From positions 1 through 28,076 of the IMG/VR virus record IMGVR_UViG_3300047547_000117: a DNA stretch of 28,076 nt; one strand, 5' to 3'. Under the pieces are notes generated by a model. The model was not told the origin of the DNA and did not search any database. It saw only the letters and a program-made list of their open reading frames with translations. Positions 1 to 8,516 of this stretch are shown here, one piece after another. Source of the DNA: a virus. Position 1 is the stretch's first letter. Every line of letters starts with the position of its first letter. The translations under genes were made by a program, and so were the position numbers.

Positions 1-2
1 AT

Positions 3-128
3 AAAGACATTATGATTCCTGTTTATGTTTACAATGACCTTGATGACAAAGATTTAGAAAAAACACAAGCCTATTTAGATAAGATGTTAGTAGAATGGAA
101 TATTGTTAAGGATACCCAAAATGTATAA
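3..128 (+). CDS. 3' end of a gene of unknown function (partial)
   Basis: An open frame runs in from the left edge and stops at TAA 126-128, giving about 41 residues (KDIMIPVYVYNDLDDKDLEK...). The fragment is acidic and hydrophilic, and no family is recognised. It overlaps the next gene, whose ATG at 121 lies just before this stop, so the two are probably co-transcribed and translationally coupled. The true start lies outside the window. Confidence 0.55.
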   Translation, partial: KDIMIPVYVYNDLDDKDLEKTQAYLDKMLVEWNIVKDTQNV

Positions 129-474
129 AGATGTAACAACAGCAATTAACAATTTACCGGAATATTTGAAGTCTTATCTTAATTGGCAATCTATGATTCT
201 AAGTTATTCACCAAAAGTATTGCCTGAATTATTTGGCAATAAAAAGTCTTATATTTTAGCCAAACTTCAATGGATGAGTGAGAATATTAAATCAGATGGT
301 GACGGTTATAAACGATTTCTTATTATTTGGGATTACAATAAAATGAAATGGGATTTTGCAATAGCTGGTTCAAGTAATCCGTTATCAGTATTATTTACAA
401 GGGATGTTATTGAGCAAATAGTCGATTTTATGTTGCCTGAATTAAAACAATTTGAAGGAGATTTAATTAAATGA
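121..474 (+). CDS. hypothetical protein, 117 residues
   Basis: A soluble, mixed alpha/beta-looking protein (MYKDVTTAINNLPEYLKSYLNWQSM...). I recognise no family. The frame could start upstream at TTG 103, but ATG 121 overlaps the previous stop in the manner of most genes here, so 121 is preferred. It ends in an ATGA overlap with the next gene, a small membrane protein. No motif suggests an activity. It belongs to the operon that ends at the 731-768 terminator, before the packaging genes. Confidence 0.6.
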   Translation: MYKDVTTAINNLPEYLKSYLNWQSMILSYSPKVLPELFGNKKSYILAKLQWMSENIKSDGDGYKRFLIIWDYNKMKWDFAIAGSSNPLSVLFTRDVIEQIVDFMLPELKQFEGDLIK

Positions 475-656
475 AACGAATAATAATATTTATGATCACT
501 TGTGTACTAAGCTTAATATGCGGAGTGCAAGCATTATTTATACAAGGGTATTCAGTTAATAACATTAAGTTTTGGTATTATAGTGTGCCTTGGCTTATTA
601 TTATAATAGGTGTTATTCAGTTTATAGGGATAATATTTATGATGAAAAGCAAATAA
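471..656 (+). CDS. small membrane protein with two transmembrane segments
   Basis: A 61-residue protein with a short basic N-terminus (MKR), a hydrophobic helix at about residues 4-25, a polar linker (YSVNNIKFWYYS) and a second helix at about 38-57, ending in basic residues. It should sit in the inner membrane as a hairpin. The start overlaps the preceding stop (ATGA), and AAGGAG lies about 10 nt upstream. It is the last gene of the left-hand operon. Position and size would suit a holin-like or superinfection-exclusion protein, but nothing in the sequence proves either. Confidence 0.6.
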   Translation: MKRIIIFMITCVLSLICGVQALFIQGYSVNNIKFWYYSVPWLIIIIGVIQFIGIIFMMKSK

Positions 657-730
657 CTACCGTTGGTAGTATAAATATCTTAAATAAAAAGGAATTAACT
701 AGAAGAACTTAGGTAACCGTTAATAACTTG

Positions 731-768
731 TAAGCGGGCTTGACACTACAGGCTCGCTTATTTTATTT
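731..768 (+). terminator. intrinsic terminator ahead of the packaging operon
   Basis: A 10-bp stem (731-740 with 751-760, two G-U pairs) with a 10-nt loop, followed by TTTTATTT. It lies in the 138-nt gap between the small membrane protein and the first packaging gene. A smaller ACTACC/GGTAGT hairpin lies at about 656-670. I see no good promoter in this gap for the downstream operon. Confidence 0.7.
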
Positions 769-794
769 GACAAGATTATAAAAAGGAGTATAAT

Positions 795-1325
795 ATGAGT
801 ATGTATCAACATGGTTTAGATGAAGAGAATATTATAGAATGTCATTATGAAGTAAATAAGTGGGGTGTTAATAAGGTTTGTTTTACAGATATCAATGACC
901 ATAGATGGCATTTATTATTAACAGATTCTAGTGCTGAACTAGAATATCAAAGATTATATCATAAAATGATTAGTAGAGTGCAGACACAACATCCGTTTGA
1001 ACAAGGTGGTAAAATCGTAGAAGGTATGATTAAAGATGATCTACATACTGAAGAGTTAATTAGAGTGCCAGTAAATGAAACAATATTGAATAATAAACAA
1101 CAGAAAGAGATAGATGATAGACTAATCAATATTGCCTATATTAATCAAGACGCATTTACAGACAACTTATTACAGTTAAAGAAACTGCAAAAAGATAATA
1201 TTGTTAATAAATCACAAATACCATTTAATCAGCTTCAATTAAGACTTAAAGACTTTATGGCTAATCAATCACATAAGAGATCAGATATAGAGGTATATAT
1301 TCAATCGGGTAAAAATCGGGTATGA
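795..1325 (+). CDS. hypothetical protein at the head of the packaging operon
   Basis: A 176-residue hydrophilic protein with no recognised domain. The N-terminal 60 residues look beta-rich (KWGVNKVCFTDINDHRWHLLL), and the C-terminal half is charged and helical. The start is clear: AAGGAG lies 6 nt before ATG 795. A second ATG at 801 is in frame, but the first is better placed for the Shine-Dalgarno. It overlaps the putative small terminase gene by ATGA, so a role near packaging is plausible but unproven. Confidence 0.6.
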   Translation: MSMYQHGLDEENIIECHYEVNKWGVNKVCFTDINDHRWHLLLTDSSAELEYQRLYHKMISRVQTQHPFEQGGKIVEGMIKDDLHTEELIRVPVNETILNNKQQKEIDDRLINIAYINQDAFTDNLLQLKKLQKDNIVNKSQIPFNQLQLRLKDFMANQSHKRSDIEVYIQSGKNRV

Positions 1326-1624
1326 GAAAAGATATACAAACAGAAGGTATAGAGCATAGATTTACAAGTGATAAACAACCAAGTAATGAGAGTAAAAGAG
1401 TTCCTAAGTTAAAAACGCGTATTAAAAAAGCGTTAGAGCAAAATGGAGTTATTATAACAGAGAACTTAATTAAAGAGTGTATAAAAGTATCAGTGCCTCA
1501 TTTGCATTTTGCTTTTGATAGAGCTTATGGTAAGGCAGATCAAAATCTCAATATTACAAGTTATACAAACGAAACAAGACAAGCAATTGAAGATATAATT
1601 AATGCTGGACAAACAAAAGATTGA
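1322..1624 (+). CDS. putative terminase small subunit
   Basis: A 100-residue basic protein directly upstream of and overlapping the large terminase. The N-terminus (EHRFTSDKQPSNESKRVPKLKTRIKKAL) resembles the disordered, basic start of DUF5681-like small-terminase proteins (FTS..QPS...K). A helical region and an AYGKADQ segment follow, as in small terminases that precede Mu-type or SPP1-type TerL. Small terminase binds the packaging site and loads TerL. The call rests mainly on position, size and charge, with weak sequence resemblance. It starts in an ATGA overlap with the preceding stop. Confidence 0.5.
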   Translation: MRKDIQTEGIEHRFTSDKQPSNESKRVPKLKTRIKKALEQNGVIITENLIKECIKVSVPHLHFAFDRAYGKADQNLNITSYTNETRQAIEDIINAGQTKD

Positions 1625-2888
1625 ATGGTTATGGAATAATCCTTATAAGTTAGGGCATATATTAGGGTATACTGATTTAACAGAGACTCATAATAAATGG
1701 ATAAAAGAATATTGGTTATCAGAGGTTGATAAAACTTTAATGGCTCATAGAAATAGTTTTAAGACAACTAGCATATTAGTTATAGGTGTAATATGGTATT
1801 TATTTTTTTATCCAAATACAACTATTGCTATTATAAGAAAAAGTGAGACTGGTGCTAAATCTATACTTATTGAAATTATCAAACATTATCAATCAGAAAA
1901 GCTACAATATATTTACCAGGAATGGTTTAATACTACATTTCAATTAAAAGACTTTTCACAAAGTAAACTTAATTTACCTACAAGAGAATTAGTAACAAAA
2001 GAAGACAATATTAACTGTTTTGGCAAAGGCGGTAATATAACAGGTTTTCACTATAACAAAGTATTGATAGATGATATTGTCACTGAAAAAGATCGTTATA
2101 GTAAAGCTGAGAGAGAATCAACAAAGAATTATGTCAGAGAATTACAAAATATTAAAACAGTTGATGGCCAAATCATAGCAACGTTAACACCCTGGCATCC
2201 TGATGATGCTTCTACTTTATTACCGAAGGCTGAGAAATATCCATTAGGAACATTACAAATACCAGGGTTTACTGAGGAGAAAATTAAAGAACTTAAAGCA
2301 ACAATGACAGCTAGTCTTTATTCAGCTAACTATTTATTAGAGCATTCAAAAGACGAGCAATGGCTATTACAATATACTGACTGGAATGATAAAGAGCATT
2401 GTTATGCATGGGTTGATCCTGCTTATTCAGGTAAGAATACAACCTCACTCTGTTTGCTTCAAATGATTGGTGACAAGATTATTTGTAAAGGATGGGTATG
2501 GCGTCAACATATAGCTGAGTTGTATCCACAGATTATCAATTTAGCAAAAGAGTATAATTGTCTAGAAATGATAATAGAGAATAATAAAGATGAGGGGTTA
2601 AGTCAAAGAGAGATTGCTAAAAGCTTTCCTTTGATTAAAGGTATTCATTCAACAGATAATAAGATATACAGAATAAGTTTTTATATCAAACAATATTTAA
2701 ATAGGTTATATTTTGATAATAATTGTCAAACAGACTTTATAGAACAAATTAGTTATTATGAGGAAGGGAAAGAGCCTGACGATGCACCTGATAGTTTAGC
2801 AAGTTTATTAAGGGAAGTAGTTTATAAAGATGCATCAAAAGCAGTATCAGTAGCCGAAGAGATTACCGTTAAGGAGTACATCTATTGA
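1602..2888 (+). CDS. terL: terminase large subunit (TerL)
   Basis: The packaging motor ATPase and headful nuclease, 428 residues. The N-terminal ATPase has an atypical Walker A (AHRNSFKTTS, residues 48-57), a Walker B (KVLIDDIV, acidic pair at 157-158) and a coupling segment (ATLTPWHPDD, about 193-202). The C-terminal RNase H-like nuclease shows the expected acidic clusters: WVDPAYSG (D272), MIIENNKDE (about 324-331) and PDDAPDSLASLL (about 392-403). The product should dock on the portal encoded immediately downstream. ATG 1602 overlaps the small-subunit gene by 23 nt. The short N-terminus and missing classic GxGKS are seen in several phage TerL groups. Confidence 0.9.
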   Translation: MLDKQKIEWLWNNPYKLGHILGYTDLTETHNKWIKEYWLSEVDKTLMAHRNSFKTTSILVIGVIWYLFFYPNTTIAIIRKSETGAKSILIEIIKHYQSEKLQYIYQEWFNTTFQLKDFSQSKLNLPTRELVTKEDNINCFGKGGNITGFHYNKVLIDDIVTEKDRYSKAERESTKNYVRELQNIKTVDGQIIATLTPWHPDDASTLLPKAEKYPLGTLQIPGFTEEKIKELKATMTASLYSANYLLEHSKDEQWLLQYTDWNDKEHCYAWVDPAYSGKNTTSLCLLQMIGDKIICKGWVWRQHIAELYPQIINLAKEYNCLEMIIENNKDEGLSQREIAKSFPLIKGIHSTDNKIYRISFYIKQYLNRLYFDNNCQTDFIEQISYYEEGKEPDDAPDSLASLLREVVYKDASKAVSVAEEITVKEYIY

Positions 2889-4990
2889 AACGAGATGAAG
2901 CTGGGGCTATCATAGAAAAGAATCAAGAGTCATTACCAGGCTTACAGGTTAGTAGCAATGTCATTGAACATACTAATGATGATAAATTAGACTGGTTTGA
3001 ATATCAAAAAGATATACAGAAAATAGAGTACGGTAATCCCATTGTTTCAACTACGATTAAATCTTTATTACAGCCTTTACAATCAAAGTATGAATTAACA
3101 CCAGGGCAGAATAACGATGAAGCTAAGGAAATGGTGGATTATACTTATTGGTGGCTAGATAACTTAGATAAAGGCTTTGATTATTTTCATAGACATTTTT
3201 TAAGGGCTATTACTAGGGGACTGTCATTATTTGAACCAATAGTGCAAAAGGGCGCTGAATACAAGTTTATTCAAAACGGTGTTGGTAAAAAGAAAATTAC
3301 TAATTGCATAATAGCATTATCACCGATTCAAAATCATACTATCAAGCAATTTTATTATAATCCGAACACAGGCAAGTTTGAAGGTATACAGCATGAAAGA
3401 TTGTATATACAAGACAATCCTTATAGTAAAGCTAATAACAAAGATATGTTTGTTGATATTCCTATATGGGATAGTAAAGGTCAAATACCTAGATTGTTTT
3501 GGTGGACATTTGAAGAGTATGATAATGATATAAGAGGTAACGGAGTTATAAGACCTGTTAGATATTATGTAGATGCTGAGAAGAAATTATTAACAGGTGT
3601 TGTAAATAATATTATAAGAGGTACGGGGTTGCCAGGTATTGAGACACAGGGCGAGCCAGCAAATGCCACTCAGTTAGATACGATTGGGAGGAACTTAGCA
3701 TCTACCAGTCAGGCTTATTATAGAGTGGATGTAACCAAGGCTAAGATTATTTTGAATGATTTAAAAGGTCAAGATCAAGCATTAGGAATATTACAATTTA
3801 TAAACAGAGAATTATTCTTTAATACATCAAGTCAGTTTATGACTTCGGGGTTAGGGGAGAATGGGTCAAGGGCAGCAACAGGGGAGTTGAAGTCAACTTA
3901 TGAATTAGCTGTTAATGCTATTGATTATCAAAGAACTTGTAAACTTCAAGAGCTTGTTAATATGGGTATTCAGTTAAGTTATTTATCAGGGGGGATGCCA
4001 GATAATTATCCTGTTATATCTTTCCCTTCGGTTACTCAATTAGATCGTCAGCAAGAAGCTGCAATTTTAAAGGATTTAAGGGCAGCAGGGTTAGTGATAA
4101 CAGATAAGGAATGGAATACTATCATAAGACCTCGTTTTAATATGCCAGTGATTGAGGAAGTGCAAGAGGTTAAAACCTTACCAGACGAGACAAATATAGA
4201 TAATAAGTATTCAAAGAAAGTCCAACGTAAACAAAAGTCTTATGAATTAGAAGAGTTTGAGAGAAATACATTTGAAAAAGAGTCAGCTAATAATCACTTT
4301 CTATCAGCACAGGAACAAGCTACTAAAATTATAGATGATATGACTGTAAGGTTATTAACAGATATTGCTAAACAATTAGAGGGAGACCACACTAAGGAAA
4401 TACAATTAAGATTTGAAGGTGAAACTGTTAATAAGCTTAATAAGATTTATAATGAAGTAAGGGCTGGCGGGATAGCCGATGTTCAGAAAGAATTAGCGAA
4501 GGTAGGGAAGAAGGGCTTACAGTTAACAAAGACCTTTACAGATAAGGAAGTTAAGAATAATTTAAGTAGGCTTGTCAAGAAATACTTCTTTGATATTAAA
4601 ATAGGAGTTGAGAATAAGTTAGCCAAAATGACAGATGAGCAAGTAGCTGATAAAGGCTTGTTAGAAATTGTTTTTGGATTTAAGGATGTTAATAAAGGCA
4701 CTAGATATGATATTGTCAATGAAACACAGAACGGTTATACAAACGGTAGAGGTGAAGAGTTAGAAGCTAACAAGGATAATATAGAATTATATTTATTAAC
4801 AGCTACATTAGATGAGGCGTTATGTACAATATGCGGTGAAATGGATGGGTTTTTAGGAACTGTTGAAGAGTTTTCAGCGTTAGGTATTAGCGTGTTTCAA
4901 GCTCCGCATAATACTAACTGTGAAGGCGGTCATAGAGATCGTTGTCAAGTAATGCCATTCAGTTTAGTGAAAAAAGAGGATTTAGAGTGA
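2885..4990 (+). CDS. portal protein (DUF935/Mu gp29-like) fused to a MuF-like head morphogenesis domain
   Basis: A 701-residue fusion. Residues of about 20-430 match the DUF935/Mu gp29 portal type, with a wing/stem region and a conserved segment around GLGENGSRAATGELKSTYELAVNAIDYQR. The C-terminal ~230 residues end in the MuF signature: LDEALCTICGEMDGF followed by FQAPHNTNCEGGHRDRC, matching the family's C..C and P.H..C.C spacing. Portals form the dodecameric DNA gate; MuF domains are minor head or ejected proteins. Start is TTG 2885, overlapping the TerL stop (TTGA), with AAGGAG 8 nt upstream. Mu keeps these two functions in separate genes. Confidence 0.88.
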   Translation: MKRDEAGAIIEKNQESLPGLQVSSNVIEHTNDDKLDWFEYQKDIQKIEYGNPIVSTTIKSLLQPLQSKYELTPGQNNDEAKEMVDYTYWWLDNLDKGFDYFHRHFLRAITRGLSLFEPIVQKGAEYKFIQNGVGKKKITNCIIALSPIQNHTIKQFYYNPNTGKFEGIQHERLYIQDNPYSKANNKDMFVDIPIWDSKGQIPRLFWWTFEEYDNDIRGNGVIRPVRYYVDAEKKLLTGVVNNIIRGTGLPGIETQGEPANATQLDTIGRNLASTSQAYYRVDVTKAKIILNDLKGQDQALGILQFINRELFFNTSSQFMTSGLGENGSRAATGELKSTYELAVNAIDYQRTCKLQELVNMGIQLSYLSGGMPDNYPVISFPSVTQLDRQQEAAILKDLRAAGLVITDKEWNTIIRPRFNMPVIEEVQEVKTLPDETNIDNKYSKKVQRKQKSYELEEFERNTFEKESANNHFLSAQEQATKIIDDMTVRLLTDIAKQLEGDHTKEIQLRFEGETVNKLNKIYNEVRAGGIADVQKELAKVGKKGLQLTKTFTDKEVKNNLSRLVKKYFFDIKIGVENKLAKMTDEQVADKGLLEIVFGFKDVNKGTRYDIVNETQNGYTNGRGEELEANKDNIELYLLTATLDEALCTICGEMDGFLGTVEEFSALGISVFQAPHNTNCEGGHRDRCQVMPFSLVKKEDLE

Positions 4991-5268
4991 TCTGGAAAAT
5001 ATTGTCAGGTATATTTGTATATATATTTAGTCAGCCTTTTATATTTTATGGGTTTATGGCAGGCTGGATGGTTAAAGATAAGCCATTAGATAAACAGGCT
5101 GAACAAGAAAGAATAGCAAAAACACTTGATAATGATCCGAAGGCTAAATTACAATATCATTTAATGCTATTACAATTAGGCTTATTATCAATAGAGCAGT
5201 TTACAGCATTACAAAAAGATGCTAAACTTAAAGTTGAATGTAAAGATGGTGTATGGATAATAAAATAA
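4987..5268 (+). CDS. hypothetical membrane-anchored protein
   Basis: About 93 residues. A single N-terminal transmembrane segment (IWKILSGIFVYIFSQPFIFYGFMAGWMV) is followed by a charged, helical C-terminal part (DKPLDKQAEQERIAKTLDND...). The frame is open from 4942, but GTG 4987 overlaps the portal stop (GTGA) and has GAGG about 7 nt before it, so this start is chosen. Small membrane proteins at this position between portal and protease genes occur in several siphoviruses. Function unknown. Confidence 0.6.
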   Translation: MIWKILSGIFVYIFSQPFIFYGFMAGWMVKDKPLDKQAEQERIAKTLDNDPKAKLQYHLMLLQLGLLSIEQFTALQKDAKLKVECKDGVWIIK

Positions 5269-5441
5269 GTAAAGAAGAGATTCACTTATTATATAAAGAA
5301 TTAGCTATTAAGCATAAGCAGTTGACAAGGATATTAGGTTTTGATAATATGAAGGCTGAGGTTAATACCTCTATAAGTAAAGATGCATTTGAAATAAAGG
5401 TGAAAATACCAGATAAGAATATAAAAGATTATTTAAATTAA
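5253..5441 (+). CDS. small hypothetical protein, 62 residues
   Basis: A charged protein (MDNKISKEEIHLLYKELAIKHKQL...) with a predicted N-terminal helix and a beta-like tail (SKDAFEIKVKIPDK). ATG 5253 lies inside the 3' end of the previous gene in another frame. The Shine-Dalgarno is weak, consistent with coupled translation. No family recognised. It is the last gene before the 5467-5509 terminator. Confidence 0.5.
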   Translation: MDNKISKEEIHLLYKELAIKHKQLTRILGFDNMKAEVNTSISKDAFEIKVKIPDKNIKDYLN

Positions 5442-5466
5442 TAATTTAACAGCAGACTTGTAATTA

Positions 5467-5509
5467 AGACCTGTTATCGACTAACAATCGGTAATAGGTC
5501 TTTTTTTTT
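5467..5509 (+). terminator. strong intrinsic terminator between portal and protease blocks
   Basis: A 14-bp stem (5467-5480 with 5488-5501, two G-U pairs), a 7-nt loop CTAACAA and nine T. An upstream TAACAG (about 5448-5453) can pair with CTGTTA inside the 5' arm, a possible alternative antiterminator fold. It sits inside the late gene block with no visible promoter after it, so it probably tunes the level of the downstream head genes or is overridden by an antitermination system. Confidence 0.8.
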
Positions 5510-5520
5510 GGAGAAAATAT

Positions 5521-6723
5521 ATGTCAGATAATATGACGCCAACAATACCACAACCAACAGCACCACCGAAAATGAAAGGCAAGGTAGAACTATTAGCAGA
5601 AATTAAAAAGTTATTAGAAAAGAATGGTGTCAATATTTCAGATGACACTTTATTAAGTTTAGTCGATTCGATGGTTATTGAAGGTACTAAGTTATCAAGA
5701 CGATTAGAGAATATTCAATTAGCAATGATAGAACCTACTGAACAAAGGCAAAAAATACTTGTATTTCCTAGGGGTAAACATTGGATTGAAAAATACCAAC
5801 GTTGGATTACCTGGGATAATAATTTTTATAATAAGATTATAGAAAACTTTACTAATAGTAAATTATATAGTCCGTTTATAGATAAACAACATCAAAGAGA
5901 TGAGTCATACGGTGAGATATTAGAGCCGTCAATTGAAGATGAAGGACTCTTTTTTTATATTCAACTTAATCCTATTGGGGTCGAGTTAATAAGAAAAAAG
6001 ATTTACAGATATATATCACCGTCAATAGAAGACGTTGAGGATTTAGAAAAAAGTAAATCAGGTAATTGGATGGATTCTATAAGCCTAACCAACACACCAG
6101 CATTATTAGGGTTAATACCTAAACTTCAAGAACAAATCCAATTATCGAAAAAAAATCATCAAAGGGGGAGAGTTATGGATATTATGGAATTATCCAGACA
6201 AGATTATACAAAGTTAACATCGGTATTAAAGCTTCAAGACGGTGCGGATGTTAATACAATGATGAAGGCAATAACTGAAATACAGGCAAGCCTTCAAGAT
6301 GCCTTAGCTAAAATCACAGCCTTAACAGGTGAGGGACAGGCAAAGGATGAGCAGATTGCTAAACAAGATGAAGTAATGACAAAGCTTAATACAGATATTA
6401 CTAAGTTTACAATTGAGAAAAGAGAAGCGGAATGGGAAACATTGCATAAAGAAGCTATTACTAATAGTCAATGGAATCCTAACGAAAAGTTTATTGAGTT
6501 AAAGAAGACTCAGTTTATGAAAGATCCTGATAGTATCAAAATGGAATTATCTTTAATTCCTAAAATTACTATTCAAGGTCAACAGACTATTGCTAACAAT
6601 GGACAGGCAATGCAGTTATCAAGACAAGAAATTGACTTGTTAACACAGACAGGCTTTGATCACAATACAATGACTCCAAAACAAATAGAGGATTGGAGAA
6701 GCGTTGTAGGGGAGGTAAAATAA
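5521..6723 (+). CDS. prohead protease and scaffold (Mu gpI-like)
   Basis: 400 residues. The N-terminal ~215 residues resemble the Mu gpI prohead protease family: KILVFPRGKH near the start of the domain, FIDKQHQRDESYGEI with a probable catalytic His, then RYISPSIE and SISLTNTPAL, which match the family's Y.SP and .L.LTN.PA segments. Residues from about 219 onward form a scaffold with a long coiled coil (TEIQASLQDALAKITALTGEGQ...). Such proteins guide procapsid assembly and then cleave scaffold and head proteins. ATG 5521 has GGAG 7 nt upstream. An internal start at 6175 is annotated separately. Confidence 0.85.
   Translation: MSDNMTPTIPQPTAPPKMKGKVELLAEIKKLLEKNGVNISDDTLLSLVDSMVIEGTKLSRRLENIQLAMIEPTEQRQKILVFPRGKHWIEKYQRWITWDNNFYNKIIENFTNSKLYSPFIDKQHQRDESYGEILEPSIEDEGLFFYIQLNPIGVELIRKKIYRYISPSIEDVEDLEKSKSGNWMDSISLTNTPALLGLIPKLQEQIQLSKKNHQRGRVMDIMELSRQDYTKLTSVLKLQDGADVNTMMKAITEIQASLQDALAKITALTGEGQAKDEQIAKQDEVMTKLNTDITKFTIEKREAEWETLHKEAITNSQWNPNEKFIELKKTQFMKDPDSIKMELSLIPKITIQGQQTIANNGQAMQLSRQEIDLLTQTGFDHNTMTPKQIEDWRSVVGEVK
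6175..6723 (+). CDS. internal in-frame start producing a free scaffold (Mu gpZ-like)
   Basis: ATG 6175 is in frame with the protease gene and has a strong purine-rich Shine-Dalgarno (AGGGGGAG at 6163-6170) just upstream, within coding sequence. Initiation here gives a 182-residue protein containing only the coiled-coil scaffold half. This matches the Mu I/Z arrangement, in which scaffold Z is translated from an internal start inside protease gene I. A second ATG at 6184 is less well spaced. Confidence 0.6.
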   Translation: MDIMELSRQDYTKLTSVLKLQDGADVNTMMKAITEIQASLQDALAKITALTGEGQAKDEQIAKQDEVMTKLNTDITKFTIEKREAEWETLHKEAITNSQWNPNEKFIELKKTQFMKDPDSIKMELSLIPKITIQGQQTIANNGQAMQLSRQEIDLLTQTGFDHNTMTPKQIEDWRSVVGEVK

Positions 6724-6724
6724 T

Positions 6725-7585
6725 ATGGCAGCAGTAACAGCCGAACAAAAATCAATTAAAATAAGAAATGAAGGCAAGCCGATACCGATACCTGTAATAT
6801 CAGGCGGTACTATTTATGGCGGGACATTAGGTATTATAGAAAAAACTGGCTACTTAGATAATTTAACATCATCTAATTATCATCAAGCAAGAGCCGTTGT
6901 TTATATAGCAGATCGAACTGCTAATACATCAGGCACACCGGCCGCAACAACATCAGCAGGTTCGATATCAGGGTCAAGATATGAAGCCTCAGCGGTTGCA
7001 GGGGATAAAACCGTAAGAGAATGTTTTATTCAAGGTGATATTTTAGTACCGTTTACTTCTATTACTCAGTCAGATTTAGGTAAAACAGTATATGCACAAA
7101 ACAATTTTACACTAGACGAAGTAACAGGTACAGGTATTAAAGTAGGTATGTTAGTAGAAGTATTATCAACATCATTAGGATGGGTAAGACTTAATACATG
7201 GGGTCAAAAAGATGGGTTAGTGAGAGTAAGACTACCATTTACAGCTAATACTACACATGCCGTAGGCGATACCCTACCAAGCTGGTTAAATCCAACAGGT
7301 GAAACAATATTAGTGCATTATGGGTTAATGGACGTTGGTACTAAATCAACAGGGGCTGCAACCGTAGATATCGGCGTAAGTACAGTGTCAGGATCAAGTG
7401 ACATTTTATTTGACGGTCTTGATATAGGAACTGCCGCAGGGGTATTTAATAGTACCGTTTCAGGCGGTTCAAACGGCACAGGGTGTGTAAAGCTAACAAG
7501 CGGACAATATATAACAGCCGATACTTCGGCAGATACAACAGGATTAGTAGCATCGTTAATCCTTGTTTATTCAATAGAAGAGTAA
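6725..7585 (+). CDS. putative head decoration/stabilisation protein
   Basis: 286 residues, rich in Gly, Thr and Ser. The N-terminal half contains SGGTIYGGTLGIIEKTG and ECFIQGDILVPFTSITQSDLGKTVYAQNNFTL, resembling DUF2190-like capsid decoration proteins, which keep short beta strands and a VG..VY motif. The second half is beta-rich and may be an extra surface domain. It lies between the scaffold and the major head gene, the usual place for decoration proteins. GGGGAGG precedes ATG 6725. The exact family is uncertain. Confidence 0.6.
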   Translation: MAAVTAEQKSIKIRNEGKPIPIPVISGGTIYGGTLGIIEKTGYLDNLTSSNYHQARAVVYIADRTANTSGTPAATTSAGSISGSRYEASAVAGDKTVRECFIQGDILVPFTSITQSDLGKTVYAQNNFTLDEVTGTGIKVGMLVEVLSTSLGWVRLNTWGQKDGLVRVRLPFTANTTHAVGDTLPSWLNPTGETILVHYGLMDVGTKSTGAATVDIGVSTVSGSSDILFDGLDIGTAAGVFNSTVSGGSNGTGCVKLTSGQYITADTSADTTGLVASLILVYSIEE

Positions 7586-7597
7586 GGGAGGAAATAG

Positions 7598-8506
7598 ATG
7601 TTTAATTCAGCACAATTATTACAAAAAGTTAACTCTCGTTTCCTAAGGCTTATGCAGGTAGATTATAAACCTGTGTTCGATTTTATGATCGATAGAGTTA
7701 CATCAAAAACAGACAAAGAGATTTATCCAATCATGCAGACATTACCAGGGTTCAGTGAGTTTTTAACTGGTATTGAATATGGTGACTGGGGTGATAACAC
7801 ATTAACCGTTTACAATAAAATATTTGCAGACGGTATATCAGTGAATAGATTTTATTTAGAAAACACACAGGATTATATCGGTAACGCCTTAGAATCTTAT
7901 ATTAAAACAATAGTTGAGATTTATAAGAACGAGCCAGATAGATTTGTTAAGAACTTATTTTCAGCAAATGCGACTCACTATGATGGCACAGCGTTCTTTG
8001 CTACATCACGTCCTAACATAGATACAGGGTCAAATACAATTGACAACCTGGCAACAGGGACTTTATCAAGTGCTTATACAACCACAACTTTTGGCTCTGA
8101 CTTTCAGCTAGCTTTAAATAAGTTTGGCGGTATGTTAGATAAACTTGATAATCCGTTAAATCCTACCAGGAAATATGTGGCGCTAGTGCCTACTCAGCAC
8201 ATGGGAGTGGCTAAACAAGTATTGACATTACAGAGCTATATAGATGCAGCAACAAGCGATCCAACAAGTGCGGTACATCAAGGCATGGCAACCATTGTTG
8301 AAAATACTTATCAGTCTTTATCAGATCATGACTGGTATTTAATCAATGTTAATAATGCCACTAAGCCAGTAGTGATACAAGATAGAGACCCTGTTAAATG
8401 GTATGTAAAAGATGAGCAGGATGATCCGCATGTTAAGTTTTATGCTAAATATGCAATGGGTGCAAGTTTCTTAAATCCATTTAGCATTGTTAAAATTAAT
8501 AATTAA
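7598..8506 (+). CDS. major head (capsid) protein, Mu gpT-like
   Basis: 302 residues. It matches the Mu-like major head subunit family in overall pattern: an N-terminal helix, then IMQTLPGFSEFLTGIEYGDWGDN, FFATSRPNID, RKYVALVPTQHMGVAKQVL and a C-terminal DWYLINVN...KPVVIQDRDPVKWYVKD...FYAKYAMGASFLNPFSIVKINN. It forms the HK97-fold shell. GGGAGG lies 7 nt before ATG. It follows protease/scaffold and decoration genes as in Mu-type head modules. No obvious cleaved N-terminal delta domain is present, in keeping with a separate scaffold. Confidence 0.9.
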   Translation: MFNSAQLLQKVNSRFLRLMQVDYKPVFDFMIDRVTSKTDKEIYPIMQTLPGFSEFLTGIEYGDWGDNTLTVYNKIFADGISVNRFYLENTQDYIGNALESYIKTIVEIYKNEPDRFVKNLFSANATHYDGTAFFATSRPNIDTGSNTIDNLATGTLSSAYTTTTFGSDFQLALNKFGGMLDKLDNPLNPTRKYVALVPTQHMGVAKQVLTLQSYIDAATSDPTSAVHQGMATIVENTYQSLSDHDWYLINVNNATKPVVIQDRDPVKWYVKDEQDDPHVKFYAKYAMGASFLNPFSIVKINN

Positions 8507-8516
8507 GGGGGTGATT

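Noticed and set aside
767-794. TTGACA-16-TATAAT promoter immediately before the first packaging gene
   Set aside because: The -10 hexamer abuts the ATG at 795, so transcription would start inside the gene and exclude its Shine-Dalgarno. The TATAAT is more simply the A/T-rich spacer between AAGGAG and ATG that recurs before other genes here.
656-794. Fourth pseudoknotted leader using the 731-768 terminator
   Set aside because: The loop's ACTAC can pair with GTAGT near 666-670, but this is 60 nt away, only 5 bp, and no promoter sits at the fixed distance seen in the other copies.
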